A stretch of 64,000 bases of DNA from Cephalopachus bancanus (GCA_027257055.1 JAPVLO010000571.1:558001-622000), one strand, 5' to 3'. Counted from the first letter of the stretch, positions 10,613-22,868 are shown. Program-made: numbers and translations. The notes: generated from the sequence alone by a model not told the origin.

Positions 10613-10957
10613 ATGGTCCAGGAGAACCCCTCCCCTCCAGGGCTACTGGAAGACACAGGCCAAGTTATCGCTAACGAGGAAAACCAGGGGGGTCCACCCG
10701 AACCCAAGATGGATCAGACAGAAGACGGCGCAGCAGCCCAGGGTGTGCAGCGGCTGGGGCGATGGATCACTGAATCTCTCAATACCATTTTGGAGAAAAT
10801 ATTCTGCAGTGAGAAACACAGTGTTCCGGCCAGAGTGCTGGTGAGCAGCCTGCCCCCCACATGGAAGTACAACTCTGTGACCGCGGCCAGCAGGATGCCA
10901 CTGATGATGGGAAGTAGCGTAATGGCAGTGCTGAGGGAAGGCCCTGCTTCTTTGTGA
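10613..10957 (+). other. Unidentified open reading frame in unique sequence
   Basis: A 114-codon open frame starts at GTG 10,613 and has internal ATGs. It lies in about 530 bases of non-repeat sequence between two old Alu fragments. The predicted product starts acidic and hydrophilic ([17 protein letters not shown]) and then has a possible amphipathic stretch ([15 protein letters not shown]). The next frame (+1) stays open past its stop to about 11,042 and encodes a Cys-rich tail ([15 protein letters not shown]), as if one frameshift had split a longer frame. I do not recognise the protein. It could be a decayed retrocopy, an exon or chance. An overlapping minus-strand frame argues for caution. 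Confidence 0.2.
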
Positions 10958-11152
10958 CGCTGCGGAGCTGCTGGGCCGAGTGTGCTCGGAGCTGCTTTGA
11001 GCTGGGGATCTGCTTCTTGCCTCTGAAAGCGTGCCAGCCTGTGTGAGGAGGCCAGCAGGAAACCGTGAGAGCGGCTGCCCCTGGGGATGGGATCCAGGAG
11101 AGGGGATGGGAGGGTGTGCCATGGGAATTCGTCTCTATCTGTCATGTTTGTC

Positions 11153-11763
11153 TTTTTTTTTTTTGTCACCCAGGCTGGAGGGCAGTGGCTCAATCAGGGC
11201 TCACCACAACCTCGACTTCCTGAGCTCAGGTGATCCTTCTGCCTCAGCTTCCCGAGTAGCTGGGACTACAGGCACACACCACCACACTTGACTGATTTAA
11301 AAAAATTTTTTCAGCCGGGTTCGGTGGCTCAGCCTGTAATCCCGCGACTTTGGGAGGCTGAGGTGAGTGGATTGCCTGAGCCCGCGGGTTCGAGATCCGC
11401 CTGGGCAGCGAGACCTCATCTCTACAATAAATCAAAAAATCAGCCGGGCGTAGTAGCGCATGCCTGTAATTCCGGCTACTTGGAAGGCTGAGGCGGAAGG
11501 ATCGCCGGAGCCCAGCAGGTGGAGGCTGCGGTGGCCGGGAGCGGCCACTGCACTTCAGTCTGGGTGACAGAGTGAGACTCCAACTCAAAAAATAAAAATA
11601 AAAATAAATAAAAATAAAAAATAAAAATAAATAAAAATTTTTCTGTAGACATGAGGTCTCACTACGTGGCCTAGGCTTGTCTCAAACTCCAAGGCTCAAG
11701 CAATTCCCTTGCTTTGGCCTCCCAAAGTGCTGGGAATATAGGTGTGAAGCACTGCACCCCGCC
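11153..11763 (-). mobile_element. Old Alu split by a younger Alu
   Basis: The left part (11,153-11,310) and the right part (11,633-11,763) together make one antisense old-type Alu. The break contains a sense young Alu with a target duplication AAAAATTTTT. Confidence 0.85.
11311..11632 (+). mobile_element. Young-type Alu nested in an older Alu
   Basis: A full dimer with the deleted GGGCAGCGAGACC left arm, GTGGCCGGGAGCGGCCAC in the right arm and an A-rich tail of AAAATAA units. It is flanked by AAAAATTTTT at 11,301-11,310 and 11,633-11,642. Confidence 0.92.
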
Positions 11764-12009
11764 TTTCTTTTTCCCTTAAAGAAATCTGATACAAATATGA
11801 TAAAATGTTGACACTGATTCTAGCTGTGGATATGCACAGGTTTACACTTTTGTATAATTTCTGTCACTACTTTCAAAATAATTTTAAAATTATTCTGTGG
11901 AAGTGTTTTAAAATGAGATCTTAACAAAGGAGGAAGGTCAAGGAGGAGGAGGACGAGAATGAGAAGAAAGAAAAAGAAAGAACTTTTTTACTATGTGATT
12001 CTGTTTTCT

Positions 12010-12299
12010 TTCTTTCTTTATTTTTTGAGTTGGAGTCTCACTCTGTCGCCCAGACTGGAGTGCAGTGGCTGCTCCTGGCCACCGCAGCCTCGCCTGCTGG
12101 GCTCCAGCGATCCTTCCGCCTCAGCCTTCCAAGTAGCCGGAATTACAGGCATGCGCTACCACGCCCGGCTGATTTTTTGATTTATTGTAGAGATGAGGTC
12201 TCGCTGCCCAGAGCAGGTCTCGAACCCGTGGGCTCAGGCAATCCACTCACCTCAGCCTCCCAAAGGCGCGGGATTACAGGCTGAGCCACCAAGCCTGGT
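12010..12299 (-). mobile_element. Young-type Alu
   Basis: A full antisense dimer bounded by a perfect 16-bp target duplication TGTGATTCTGTTTTCT (11,994-12,009 and 12,300-12,315). Confidence 0.95.
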
Positions 12300-12340
12300 T
12301 GTGATTCTGTTTTCTAAAACCGGGTCGAAGAACTCCTGAA

Positions 12341-12929
<589 letters not shown>

Positions 12930-13249
12930 TCATTTATCACACTGCAAGCAGCACTAGGAATGGGTAGAAGGTTCGGCTCCTGTCTCTGTCACCCAGATCT
13001 GCTGCTGCTCACGGTGCTCTGAAAACCTATGCTCCTGAGGGCCAGGTGTGGCTGTCACCCTTGGAAGCTGTCGTGAGGATCTGATAGGTCCTGACGCTGC
13101 CTGCCAATTGTGGGGGAACAGGGAGCATCCTCAGGAACCCTCAGGCAGGCTTCTCAGAGCTCCTTTTACAGGGACGAGTCACCAAGGCCAGCCCCAGGAA
13201 CTGCAGACGTTTGGCAGGAAACAGACCCTGTCTAGAGCACGTCCCTAGC

Positions 13250-13940
13250 GACCTGGCTTACATGGTGTCCTAGTTAGGGTTTTCCAGAAGCAGATCCTGA
13301 GACAAGGACTCTGGAGCAAGTTGCGTGTTTGGTAGGTGATCCCAGGGAGGGCAGTGGAGACGTGAGATGGGAAGCCAGCGATGAGGGACATGTCACCGAG
13401 CAAGTGACCACAGCGGGTAACTGGAGTTAGCCCCACTGGGGGACTCTCAGGGACCACACAGAACAGCTTCTCAGAGCTACCGCATTCAAAGGCAAAGGAG
13501 CTGGGGTCTCCACCCTCCACCTGCCAGTCACTGGGGAGGCTGCGGAGGCCAGGGCGGGTGGGGTGGCACTGGGAATGTGGGCAGAGCCAGCTGGAGAGGA
13601 CACATGAAGGCAGACGAGGATGCTGGCGAGTGGAACGTGGGAAGTGGGGGAGCTGATGGTGTCTGCCACTGACTTTCGGCACTCAGAACAGTGCCCTGCT
13701 GGGCTGGCATGACGCCCTCCTGTCCCCGGGAGTGGGTCTCTGTTATCCAGCATCTGTCCTACATCTGGAAACAGAGCCCCATTTCCTCTGGGAACTCACA
13801 TTCTCTGACATGCCCTCCCCTACTTATTAGGGGGTCTGGTGGCGGGGCTTGCCTGTTCCACCCAGCCCCCACCCTCTTGGCCAGAGCGATTGTTTCGGAG
13901 GTGGGACTGTGCCCCAAGCCAGGCCAATGGGATGGAAGCT
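13250..13940. other. Ancient repeat-like sequence, family not named
   Basis: CCAGAAGCAGATCCTGAGACAAGG followed by a GGTAGGTGATCCCAGG block resembles a common old interspersed repeat, but I cannot name it. The rest looks unique and no gene is recognised. Confidence 0.3.
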
Positions 13941-13948
13941 CACTTTCT

Positions 13949-14244
<296 letters not shown>

Positions 14245-14258
14245 GAAGCTCTCTTTCT

Positions 14259-14510
14259 ATGGCACCAAAAAGTGGTAGGATGTAAGCCTGGAGGGAGAAT
14301 CACCAGGGAGAACCTCCCAGAGGATGAGGCCAACACAGAAGAGCCGAGAGAGAAGAGAGGCAGAATCCATGTCATCATTTGAGCCCGGTGATCTAGCCAG
14401 GCCTGAAACTGCAGACTTTTCAGTTGTGTGACCCAATAAAGTCCCTCCTGTGCTTAAGTCAGTTGGACTTGGGTCTCTGTCACATACAACCCCCCGCTTT
14501 CTACGTTAGG
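14259..14510 (+). repeat. Ancient LTR-like or DNA repeat, family not named
   Basis: CCAATAAAGTCCCTCCTGTGC followed by a TTGGGTCTCTGTCACATAC block matches the 3' end of a widespread old mammalian repeat whose name I am not sure of. The Alu at 13,949-14,244 interrupts it. Confidence 0.4.
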
Positions 14511-14814
14511 TGTGAATGTGGTTTTCTAAAGTGTTTAAACGTGCAGGAGTGGGCTGAATGCTCTCTCCTCTGTCCCGCATAATCACTGTTTCCTCAGCAT
14601 CCCAGGTGTGTAAGGGGACTCCCGGAAAAAGCTCAGCCTGTCCAGAAGCAGGACTTTTGAATTCCTGGAGTCCAGCCCCTGTCCCACTAAGGATGGTCAT
14701 TCTTGGGGCCCCGTGAAAAGCTGGGTGGGTTCATAGACGAGCAGACAGAGTGGCTGCCTGGGCTTCCATATGAACCCCTTTCCCTCTGAGCTCCAGGAAC
14801 CTCTGGGCCAAGGC

Positions 14815-15080
14815 ACTCACTCATTCGTTCGTTCGTTCACGCTTGTCCACAGGCACCTGCAGTGTGAGGACACTGGGATAAGAGGGCCGGCTGGACAGCA
14901 ACATTCCTCCCTTCGGAAGCTTCTGGCGTGGGGGAGACACTGGACTCAACATGCCAATAAATGCAACATGTTCACCGGGACCAGGCACAAAGGAGAGATA
15001 AAGGTCGTGAACTTCCTGGAGGAAGTGATGGCCGTGCTGAGATCTGAAGCGTGAGTAGGAGCTGAGTGGGTGAAGGGACC
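14815..15080 (-). repeat. L2 LINE 3' end
   Basis: Antisense L2 begins with TCATTCGTTCGTTCGTTCA and runs through CTGGCGTGGGGGAGACA to CTTCCTGGAGGAAGTGATG. An open frame across it (14,770-15,054) is a by-product. Confidence 0.75.
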
Positions 15081-15620
15081 TACCTATTGTGGGTTGTGGG
15101 TGCTGGCCAGCTCTCCCCAGAGCTTAGCAACTCAGACACTCTCCCCTTCCCACTTTCAAGGCCTTACACTCCTCAACTCCAGTAAGTCCTGCCTGATGTC
15201 TAACCTGCATTCTGCCTGATGCCTGCACAGCCCACTTTCTTCACTTGGGTCCCAGGGGAGATAAAGTTCACCTTCACTGAGCACCTCCCTCTAGATGCTT
15301 TTCAGGTCACCTCCCGTCTCAGGAATGAGCCTCTCAACTTTGATTAGGCATCTTGGATATGCCAAGTACTTTCACAAAGGGTAGGGACTTCCCTCAGATG
15401 GGGAAACCGAGACACAGAAGTCCTGAACTGTCCCCTGGAGCAGGAACAGGACCCCCTGTCTTGAGTCCTCCTCGCCCGCTTCTTATCCCCTTAACCCCTC
15501 CCAGGCCCAGGGCGCCTCCCCAGCCCAGTCCCTTCTCCCGACCGATGGCACCTCCGGCTGTCTCCTCCCCTCCTCCAGCTCCTCGCCTTTGAGGATCCTC
15601 TGTGCATGCTCACCCACTTC
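15080..15620. other. Unique sequence, no gene recognised
   Basis: The sequence is CT-rich towards 15,480-15,600. No repeat family or exon was recognised. Confidence 0.35.
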
Positions 15621-15624
15621 CTTT

Positions 15625-15830
15625 ACATGCCTAGGTTCGTGCCAGGCCGTGTTCTAGTCATCACGCACAAAGTAACCCATGTAAATCTTACAGAAACCCT
15701 ATGTGTGGGAGCTGTCCTTGTATGTCAGAGACACAGAGACGATGAGGAGTCTGCCGAAGTTCATGCTGGGACTAGCTGGGACTCGAACCCACGCAGGCTC
15801 CAGAGTCCAGGCCTAACGCCTGCACCGCCC
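15625..15830 (-). repeat. MIR SINE
   Basis: Antisense MIR ends in ACTAGCTGGGACTCGAACCC, preserving the tRNA-like B box. Confidence 0.75.
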
Positions 15831-16138
15831 AGCCCATCCATCCCTGCCAGCCTCACCTGTTCCTCCCGCCTGGTTCCCCTGGATCCCATTCCCATCCCTC
15901 TCCCCTTCCACCCCCTGTCCCCACTCCCATGCCTGCCTCTGGGCTGCTTCCTGGGAGGGGGACACTGTCCTGGTGTCCTGGGACTAGGGGAGGAACAGGG
16001 CTGGGGCCTGAGTGCCGGTGGGGCCCGGGCCACACCCAGCTCCGTTCCCAGCCTGACGGAGGCTCGGCTGAGCCAGGGGCCTGGAAGAGGCAGGCCGGGT
16101 AGGAGTGGGAGGGGGCTGAGTAGAGCCAGCCCGCAAGC

Positions 16139-16208
16139 CCTAATTAAATCAGTTAATTGGGGGGGAGGAGCAGCCTCGTGGGAGTTAATGAGCTTGGCTA
16201 ATTAAGTG
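16139..16208. promoter_or_regulatory. Cluster of homeodomain-type sites, candidate conserved enhancer
   Basis: Four TAAT cores lie within 70 bases: TAATTAAAT, GTTAATTG, GTTAATGA and CTAATTAAG, with a G-run between the second and third. The block is repeat-free in an otherwise G+C-rich neighbourhood. Such clusters are typical of enhancers bound by homeodomain factors, but binding and conservation are inferred. Confidence 0.4.
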
Positions 16209-16209
16209 A

Positions 16210-17050
16210 ATCCTAGAGACCGGCTGAATTCTAGTGACTGAGGAGAGGCTGAGCTGGGACGGAGGCAGGGGGAGTGAGATGCCAGGTGCCTCCCTGGTGT
16301 CACCAGGGTGTGTCTGAGGCTGCCACTGAGGTCTGCAGCCCGCACAGGGATCTGAGGCCACTGAGGTCGCCACCCTGGCGCAGGAGCTTTGAACCCTTGG
16401 AGTCCAGCGCCTGACCCTAAGGATGGTTGCTCTTGCAGCCACCCTCAGGGTCTGCTCTGAAGCTACCTCCAGGGTCTGAGCCTTCACCAGGGCCAAGTAG
16501 GAGAGCAGCACCTGGGCCTGAAGTCACCACTGAGGCCTGGCCTCCTGTCGCCCATCACTCAGAGGTTAAAGTCGATCTCCTTTGAACATTCCAAGGGATG
16601 AGGGTAGAAGCTGAGTTCTGACTCCAGGACCTTCAGCGGGTCAGGAACCATGGCTACCAGTCACCCTTCCCCAGTGTTTCCATTCGCAAAGACGTCCACA
16701 GCCGTTGTCACAGCCTCCTGGTGCTCAGAAGGGGCAACTGAGTCTCAGGGAGGAAGGAGCTTGTCCCGGCTCATTCTCAGCTTGCTGCTGACCCTGGATG
16801 CAGGGCCCTGGGAAGGGCTGGGGAACGCTGTTTTCCAGGCCTGGTGCCAGTCACCTTGAAGGCCACCAGCTGTCCCAGCAACCTGCGGCTTCGTCTTGCT
16901 TGTCCAGTTTCTCCCTCATCATAGGGTCGTAAATGACAGCAGCTCCCATGGATGGAGCACTTGGCACTTGTGAGGTGTGAGGATGTGACCCAGGGCCATC
17001 CCCAGGGTGAGGGCCCCAGAGAGATTGAAATTTCTTTTTCAGAAAACAGA
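16210..17050. other. Unique sequence, no gene recognised
   Basis: Repeated short phrases such as CCACTGAGGTC occur near 16,320-16,370. There is a possible MIR remnant at 16,940-17,000. No exon was recognised. Confidence 0.35.
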
Positions 17051-17052
17051 AA

Positions 17053-17341
17053 CAGGTGGTGGCTCACGCCTAGAATTTCAGCACTTTGGGAGGCCAAGGC
17101 GGAAGGATTGCTTGAGCTCGGGAGTTTGAAGCCAGCCTTTGTTTCTACAAAAAATAAAAAATGAGCCAGGCGTGGTGGTGCATACTTGTGGTTCCAGCTA
17201 CTCGGGAGGCTGAGGTGGGAGAATTGCCTGAGTCCAGGAGGTCAAGGCTGTGGTGAGCCATGATCATGCCCTTGCCTTCCAGCCTGGGCAACAGAGTGAG
17301 ACCCTGACTCAAAAGAAAACAAACAAACAAACAAATAAAAA
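17053..17341 (+). mobile_element. Old-type Alu
   Basis: A sense dimer of old type with a shortened left arm and a tail of CAAA units. Confidence 0.85.
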
Positions 17342-17840
17342 AGCTTTTTCCTTTTTCCTGAGCTCTCTCTCTCTCCCAGTCTGCCATTGTTTTTGTTTGT
17401 TTGCTTGTTTAATGTCATTATTTGGACACAAGGACATTAGCAGGACAAGTGCAGCCCTCACAGGTGTGTGGGGCCACCTCACTGCACACCCAACACCGAT
17501 CTTTCCCTCATCCAGGCCTCTGACTGGGACAAAGGAGAGCCTCGGTGTCTGGTGTAGGGGGAAGGTGGCTGAGAACCTGCCAGGGAGACTGCTGAGGGTG
17601 AGATTGCTCAGGCAGGGAGGCAGGGGCTCCAAGGCCTGGCGCACACCCCACTGTCCAATCAGACTTCCCTTACGCATTCCAAGACGAAATGATTAAGCAC
17701 TTCAGGCCGCCGGCCATAGAGGCGGGTACCGGGCTTCTGTGCTGGTCGCTCGTGCCCAGAGCTGGCCAGCGTGACCCCTGCCGACTGGCTGGTCCTCACA
17801 GCTGCCCTGCACACTTGACACTGCCGCTGCCTTCATTCCA
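17342..17840. other. Unique sequence, no gene recognised
   Basis: No repeat was recognised. The part from 17,690 to 17,790 is moderately CpG-rich. Confidence 0.35.
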
Positions 17841-17844
17841 CATA

Positions 17845-18490
17845 GTTGTTCATGCATTCATTCAACTACCAAACATTTACTGAACATCTCTTCTGTGCTA
17901 AGCACTGTTTGCTATAAACAAAACAGAGCAAAACCCCTGCCCTCGTGGAGCCTCCAAGAGAAAGGAGAAGATAACAAGAGGAATAAGTGAAAGATTTGGC
18001 TTCAGGGGGCCAGGGTGAGGGAAGAAATAAAGCAGGGAGGTGATGGTATCGGAGTCTGGAAGGAGGTGAGGGAGGAAACTGCACAAATAAGGGAAGCCAG
18101 ACAGAGGAATAGTGCAAAGGCCCTGAGGCCCGAATGTTCCAGAATGTTCAGGATTAACAACGAGGCCGATGTGGCCAGGGAGGCATGGGAGGAGATGAGG
18201 GGACATGGACAGTTTATTCCGTGTCACCCAAAGGCCTCTGGCTTTGACTCTGAATGAGGTAAGAGGCTTTGGAGGGTTTTGAGCAGAGGAGGCATGGGGG
18301 GTTTGTTAGGTTTCAGCAGACTCCCTTTGGCTGCTGTGGGGAGGGGAATGAACTCTGGGAAGGCTGGAGGCAGGGAGGCCGGGGAGGAGGCTTTGCACCA
18401 GACTGAAGGGAGAAGATAACAGCTTGGACTAGGGCAGTGAGAGTGGAGGTGGGTAGAGGTAGCTGGATTCTGGATGGATTCAGACACACA
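17845..18490 (-). repeat. Long L2 LINE 3' segment
   Basis: Antisense L2 runs from ATTCAACTACCAAACATTTA through CTCGTGGAGCCTCCAAGAG and AGTGCAAAGGCCCTGAGGCC to CAGCTTGGACTAGGGCAGTG, in consensus order over about 640 bases. Confidence 0.85.
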
Positions 18491-18970
18491 GCCCCAGCGT
18501 CGTGATACTGGTGGGGCGGGGGGAGGTGAGAGGGGTCAGTATGCCTCCCAAGGCTTTTGCTCTGGGCCCCTGGACCACAACGTCCCTGGGACTGCTGAGG
18601 ACACCAAGTTTCTCTCTTCCAGTCTGGCCCCCAGGATTCCTTGCCCCTGAGGGTCTTCCCTCATTTCTGGGCACCTGCCCCTCGACCTCTGCATTCCCGC
18701 CTGCCAAGCAGAAACGTTAATAACGTGAGAGCCTGCTCGGCCCGGTTCTCCTGATGCTGGGTCCTGGACGCAGGTGCTTGCAGGGGCCAGGAAGGTCCGG
18801 TAAGTGGGCATGGTGCCTGGCAGCGCAGTGGTGAGTCAGAGATCCTGTGTGGGTGGGCGGTCCCCCTCTGCGGGGCCCACTGAGGCCACGTGGGACTGTG
18901 GACTTGGATTCTCAGAGCTTCCAATTTTTCCAGAGAAACTGGAAATCTGGATCTCAGCATACAGTGGTTT
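18490..18970. other. Unique G-rich sequence
   Basis: It contains a G-quadruplex-type cluster at about 18,510-18,537. No gene was recognised. Confidence 0.35.
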
Positions 18971-18972
18971 TC

Positions 18973-19262
18973 ATTTTTATTTTATTTTATTTATTTTTTG
19001 AGTTGGAGTCTCACTTTGTCACCCAGACTGGAGTGCAGCGGCCGCTCCCGGCCACCGCAGCCTCGACCTGCTGGGCTCCGGCGATCCTTCTGCCTCAGCC
19101 TTCCAAGTAGCCGGAACTACAGGTGCGCACTACCACGCCTGGCTAATTTTTTTTTATTTATTGTAGAGATGAGGTCTCACCAAATTGCCCAGGCGGGGCT
19201 CGAACCCACTCACCTCAGCCTCCCAAAGCGCTGGGATTACAGGCTGAGCCACCGAGTCCGGC
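18973..19262 (-). mobile_element. Young-type Alu
   Basis: An antisense dimer with the derived GACTGGAGTGCAGCGGCCGC right arm and a TTTTA-type tail. Confidence 0.92.
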
Positions 19263-19969
19263 TAGTGCCCTGATTTTTAAATACTGGCAAATCATTTGAA
19301 AAGTCAAAGCAGGTGACACCCTTCTGTGGGAACCTGGATAAGATGGGGCGGGGGTGGGGGCTGCCTTGGAGGGTCTTCTGAAAAATACAGGGAATGCAGA
19401 CACCCCTAGGGTGTGGCTTGACAGGTCCGTGCTTGGCTGGTCTGGGGCAGGAGCTGGGGTGAGGAGCCGTCAGATGAATGGCTGGGAAGGAGCTCGCCTC
19501 GGAGACCCTGGGGTACCCGACGGGGTCTTGCTCCAGGGGCAGTCACCAGGCAAGGGAGCCTCGGGTTCCCTGGGCACCAGGGAGAACGAGGAAGGCCCGG
19601 GGCCCAAAAGGGCGAGACCGTGGCCGGACACAAGCCACGGGGTGAGGTTTGCACCCAAACGAGAGAACCAGCACGACAGCAAGAGAGGGGGAGGGGTGCT
19701 GGGGCGTCTCCTGTCCCGCCCTAGAGACGACCTCGCCGGCCCTACCCGCGCCAACCCCCGACGTCCGCCTCGGCCTCTCTCCCGGGGTCTGGCCTGGGCA
19801 GGGCAGAGCCGAGGCGCTGCGGGGGAAGCAGAGAGAGACGGAGGCCGAGGAAAGCCTCCCCGGCCGTCCCTTCGGGCCAGCAGTCCCGCGTGGCGCTGCT
19901 TCACGGGGGTGACCGCACTCATCCTCACCCGGCCTTAGAAGGTCGGAACACCCGCGGGTCCATTATGCA

Positions 19970-20050
19970 CTTGACCCGACGGAGCCTTTAAGTCACCCGG
20001 TCAAGGTCATGCGACTCGGAAGTAGCGGGCCTGGAGTTCGACCCGCTAGG
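19970..20050 (-). repeat. MIR relic
   Basis: TCAAGGTCATGCGACTCGG and GGAGTTCGACCCGCTAGGG fit antisense MIR, unusually rich in CpG because of its location in a CpG block. Confidence 0.5.
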
Positions 20051-20151
20051 GTATGTGGCTGCAAACTCCGATCTTTGCACACAAAGCTGTCAGGAGAGGC
20101 GCCAGGGCCGCGGAATCCGCGGCCTGCCGGGCCGGTCCCGCGTGTGCGGGC

Positions 20152-20172
20152 GCAGCGCTCCCTCTAGTGGCC
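20152..20172 (-). promoter_or_regulatory. CTCF-like binding site
   Basis: The minus strand reads GGCCACTAGAGGGAGCGCTG, which fits the CTCF core (CCASYAGRKGGCRS type). It lies at the edge of the CpG-rich block. CTCF sites in this setting often act as loop anchors, and orientation on the minus strand would set loop direction. Confidence 0.6.
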
Positions 20173-20479
20173 GGCCCGCCGCAGTGCAGGCCGGACCCGG
20201 GGACCGCCGCTGGAGCGCTCTGGCTCTCCCCATCTGTCTCTCTGTCTCGGCCTCTCTCAACAGACACGTTTACCATCTGGTTCTCTTGGGGAAGACCACG
20301 ACATTCCCATCTTCGCTCATCTACAGCCCTGGACACGCAGCCCCTATTCAACTGGACCTCTCGAGGCCCCTGTCTCTGGTTCAGCTCCTCTGGCTGTGCC
20401 AGCCCCAGGACATTGTTGCTTCCCTGTTTGTCTGTCTTTTCTTTTTTTCTCTCTATCAAAACCTGGGTCTCTTTGTCTA

Positions 20480-20600
20480 CACCGTGGTTCTCAAACTCCG
20501 AGGCGCCTTATAATCTATGGGGGAGCTTTTAGAAGTCCCCATGCCCAGCCACGCCGCAGAGCAAATGAATCAGAGTTCCTGTCCCGCCATCTTTAGGCTT
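20480..20600 (+). mobile_element. MER5-type DNA transposon fragment
   Basis: CCGTGGTTCTCAAACTCCG starts the element and GAATCAGAGTTCCTGTC follows, matching the non-autonomous hAT-Charlie element MER5. The right end is missing. Confidence 0.65.
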
Positions 20601-20960
20601 GTGGGATACACACCCCCAAATGGTGGGGGAGCAGAGGAGGTCTCAGCAGCCTGCACCCAACCTCTCAGCTCCCTGACACCCTCCTGTCACCTCCAACCCT
20701 CTCCTTTCCACTCCCCTCGGCCACGGCTCCCAGGCTCACACTCCCAGCCATGCAGTTACATTCCGTTCCTCAACCCCCTAAGATCTCCTCACCTCCACTG
20801 CTTTACCTCTTGCCCTGGTCCTCACAGGCACCGACTCTTACACCTCATCAAGACTGCTAATACACTGCTCGCACCTCTTTCTCACTACTCAGCAGTCTCC
20901 TTCTGCCACAATCGTCCCCTCTGTCCTGCTTGGGCTCTGCTCACTGTCACCAGAATGGTC
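20600..20960. other. Pyrimidine-rich unique sequence
   Basis: The sequence may include a diverged L2 segment (20,760-20,960). No exon was recognised. Confidence 0.3.
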
Positions 20961-20968
20961 ACCTGGAA

Positions 20969-21409
20969 CAGGTGTCCCCAAATCCCGGGCCATGGACCAA
21001 TACTGGTCCGTGGCCTGTTAGGAGTCGGACTGCACAGCAGGAGGCGAACGGTGGGCCAGCCAGCAAAGCTTCATCTGTATTTACAGCCGCTCCCCGTCGC
21101 TTGCTGGCATTAATGCCTGGGCTCCACCTCCTGTCTGATTAGCAGCGGCATTAGATTCTCATAGGAGTGGGAACTCTATTGTGAACTGCACATGTGTGGC
21201 ATCTAGGTTGCCTGCTCCTCATGAGAATCTAATGCCTGATGATCTGAGGTGGAGCTGAGGCAGGGATGCTAGTGCTGGGCAGCGGCAGCAGATACAGATT
21301 GACATTACCAGTGAGATTTCACTGCACATTCTCCCCCTCACCATCCCCTTCATGGAAAAATTATCTTCTATGAAGCAGGTCCCTGATGTCAAAAGGTTGG
21401 GGACTGCTG
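20969..21409 (+). mobile_element. MER1-type (hAT-Charlie) DNA transposon
   Basis: The ends CAGGTGTCCCCAA and TTGGGGACTGCTG are inverted, the inner sequence has GGCCATGGACCAATACTGGT and GAATCTAATGCCTGATGATC. Eight-base target duplications ACCTGGAA (20,961-20,968) and CCCTGGAA (21,410-21,417) differ at one base. It is non-autonomous, with no transposase frame. Confidence 0.9.
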
Positions 21410-21644
21410 CCCTGGAAGACACCTTGCTTCCATGCCCACCTCTCTTGCTGCAGGACCTGCAGGACCCATTGCCAACCATGCTTCCACTCTCCGCCCACAC
21501 CAAGCAAGCCAGCACTGCAGGGAGAGTTGCCCTCGGCTGCCAGTGTCCATTCTCATTCAGGGGAAGGGGTCTCCAAGGGACATTCAGCCCCATCCCACAG
21601 CCCTGTTCTGCCTGCCAGTCATGCTTTCCTGCTCTGTCTGAACA

Positions 21645-21700
21645 GAGCTTCTCAAACTTGAATTTACCCATGAGTCTCCTGAGGATCTGAGCAAGGCCGG
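21645..21700 (+). mobile_element. MER5-like fragment
   Basis: AGAGCTTCTCAAACTTGAAT resembles the MER5 left end. Only about 50 bases remain. Confidence 0.4.
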
Positions 21701-22145
21701 AGATCTCATCTGACCAGCCCCTGGCGGTGCCGATACTGCTGGTCCATGGACCCCACTCTGAGTGGCCAGGTCTTGGATGACTCTTTTCCCACCTCCTCTT
21801 CTCTCCCCAAGTGTGTCCCCTGCTTCGCTGAGAAAACAGATGTGTCATGTACAGTCCCACTGCCTGTGCCATCAAACTGCAAACGCCCCTGGCACCTCAC
21901 TCCCCCAGATTCCTCCCCACCTGCTTTGGTGGCAGGGGGCCCTTCTCTACAAGGGGCTGCTTCTCCTCTCCCCACTCCACTCCCCACATTCCTTTTCTAG
22001 GGCATTCCTATGGCCACCCAGGCTCTTTGTCCCCTCCTGACCCCTGTCTCCAGCTGTTCCCTGGCTCCCCTGAACGGAAGCTTCTCGATGGAGTCGGCAT
22101 CCTTGTCTCTGCTCTACCACTTCCCAGTCTCTCTTGTTCTTATCA
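21700..22145. other. Pyrimidine-rich unique sequence
   Basis: No gene or repeat was recognised. Several overlapping plus-strand frames are explained by stop-poor composition. Confidence 0.35.
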
Positions 22146-22158
22146 TCTCTGCTTTTCT

Positions 22159-22458
<300 letters not shown>

Positions 22459-22868
22459 CTCTGCTTTTCTAAGACATATATACACATTTTGTAAATACAC
22501 TTTTAATTTTTCTTCAAGTTAAATCTGCCCATATTTTAAAATCAGTGTGCACGGGCAACCCACCCTCATTTTCCCAAGTCTTAAGAACAACTTTTTGGCT
22601 GGCGATTACTCACTTTTACCTCCGTGTTTCCTACATAACATGTTTACATCGCTTCTTTCCAGTTTTAGGCGTTACTAATCAACCTCCCACTTCAGGAGAA
22701 GAGGATTTAGCTCCTTCTGTCCACTCTTGCTCCCACTCACTCCCAGTTCCTCTCCTCCAGCCCCACATCCCGGTTGCATCATAGTGTTGGAAGGATTGGA
22801 CATGTTTACATATTCTGGAAACAATATATGTGGAAGACTGTGATTTCTTTCCCCCTTTACCCCCCACC
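22459..22868. other. Unassigned sequence, probably old repeat relic
   Basis: The A+T-rich tone resembles the L1 sequence that follows, but I could not place it. No exon was recognised. Confidence 0.3.

Larger units (their letters stand above)
19480..20230. promoter_or_regulatory. Second CpG-rich block, possible promoter or enhancer
   Basis: CpG is frequent through about 750 bases although the block is less dense than the main island, and it contains a MIR relic at 19,970-20,050. The open frame at 19,354-19,938 overlaps others on the opposite strand and shows no domain, so it is treated as chance. A CTCF-like site lies at the right end. Direction of any transcription is unclear. Confidence 0.5.

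Noticed and set aside
19354..19938. 194-codon plus-strand frame in the second CpG-rich block
   Set aside because: No domain, overlaps a 152-codon minus-strand frame, and composition explains it.
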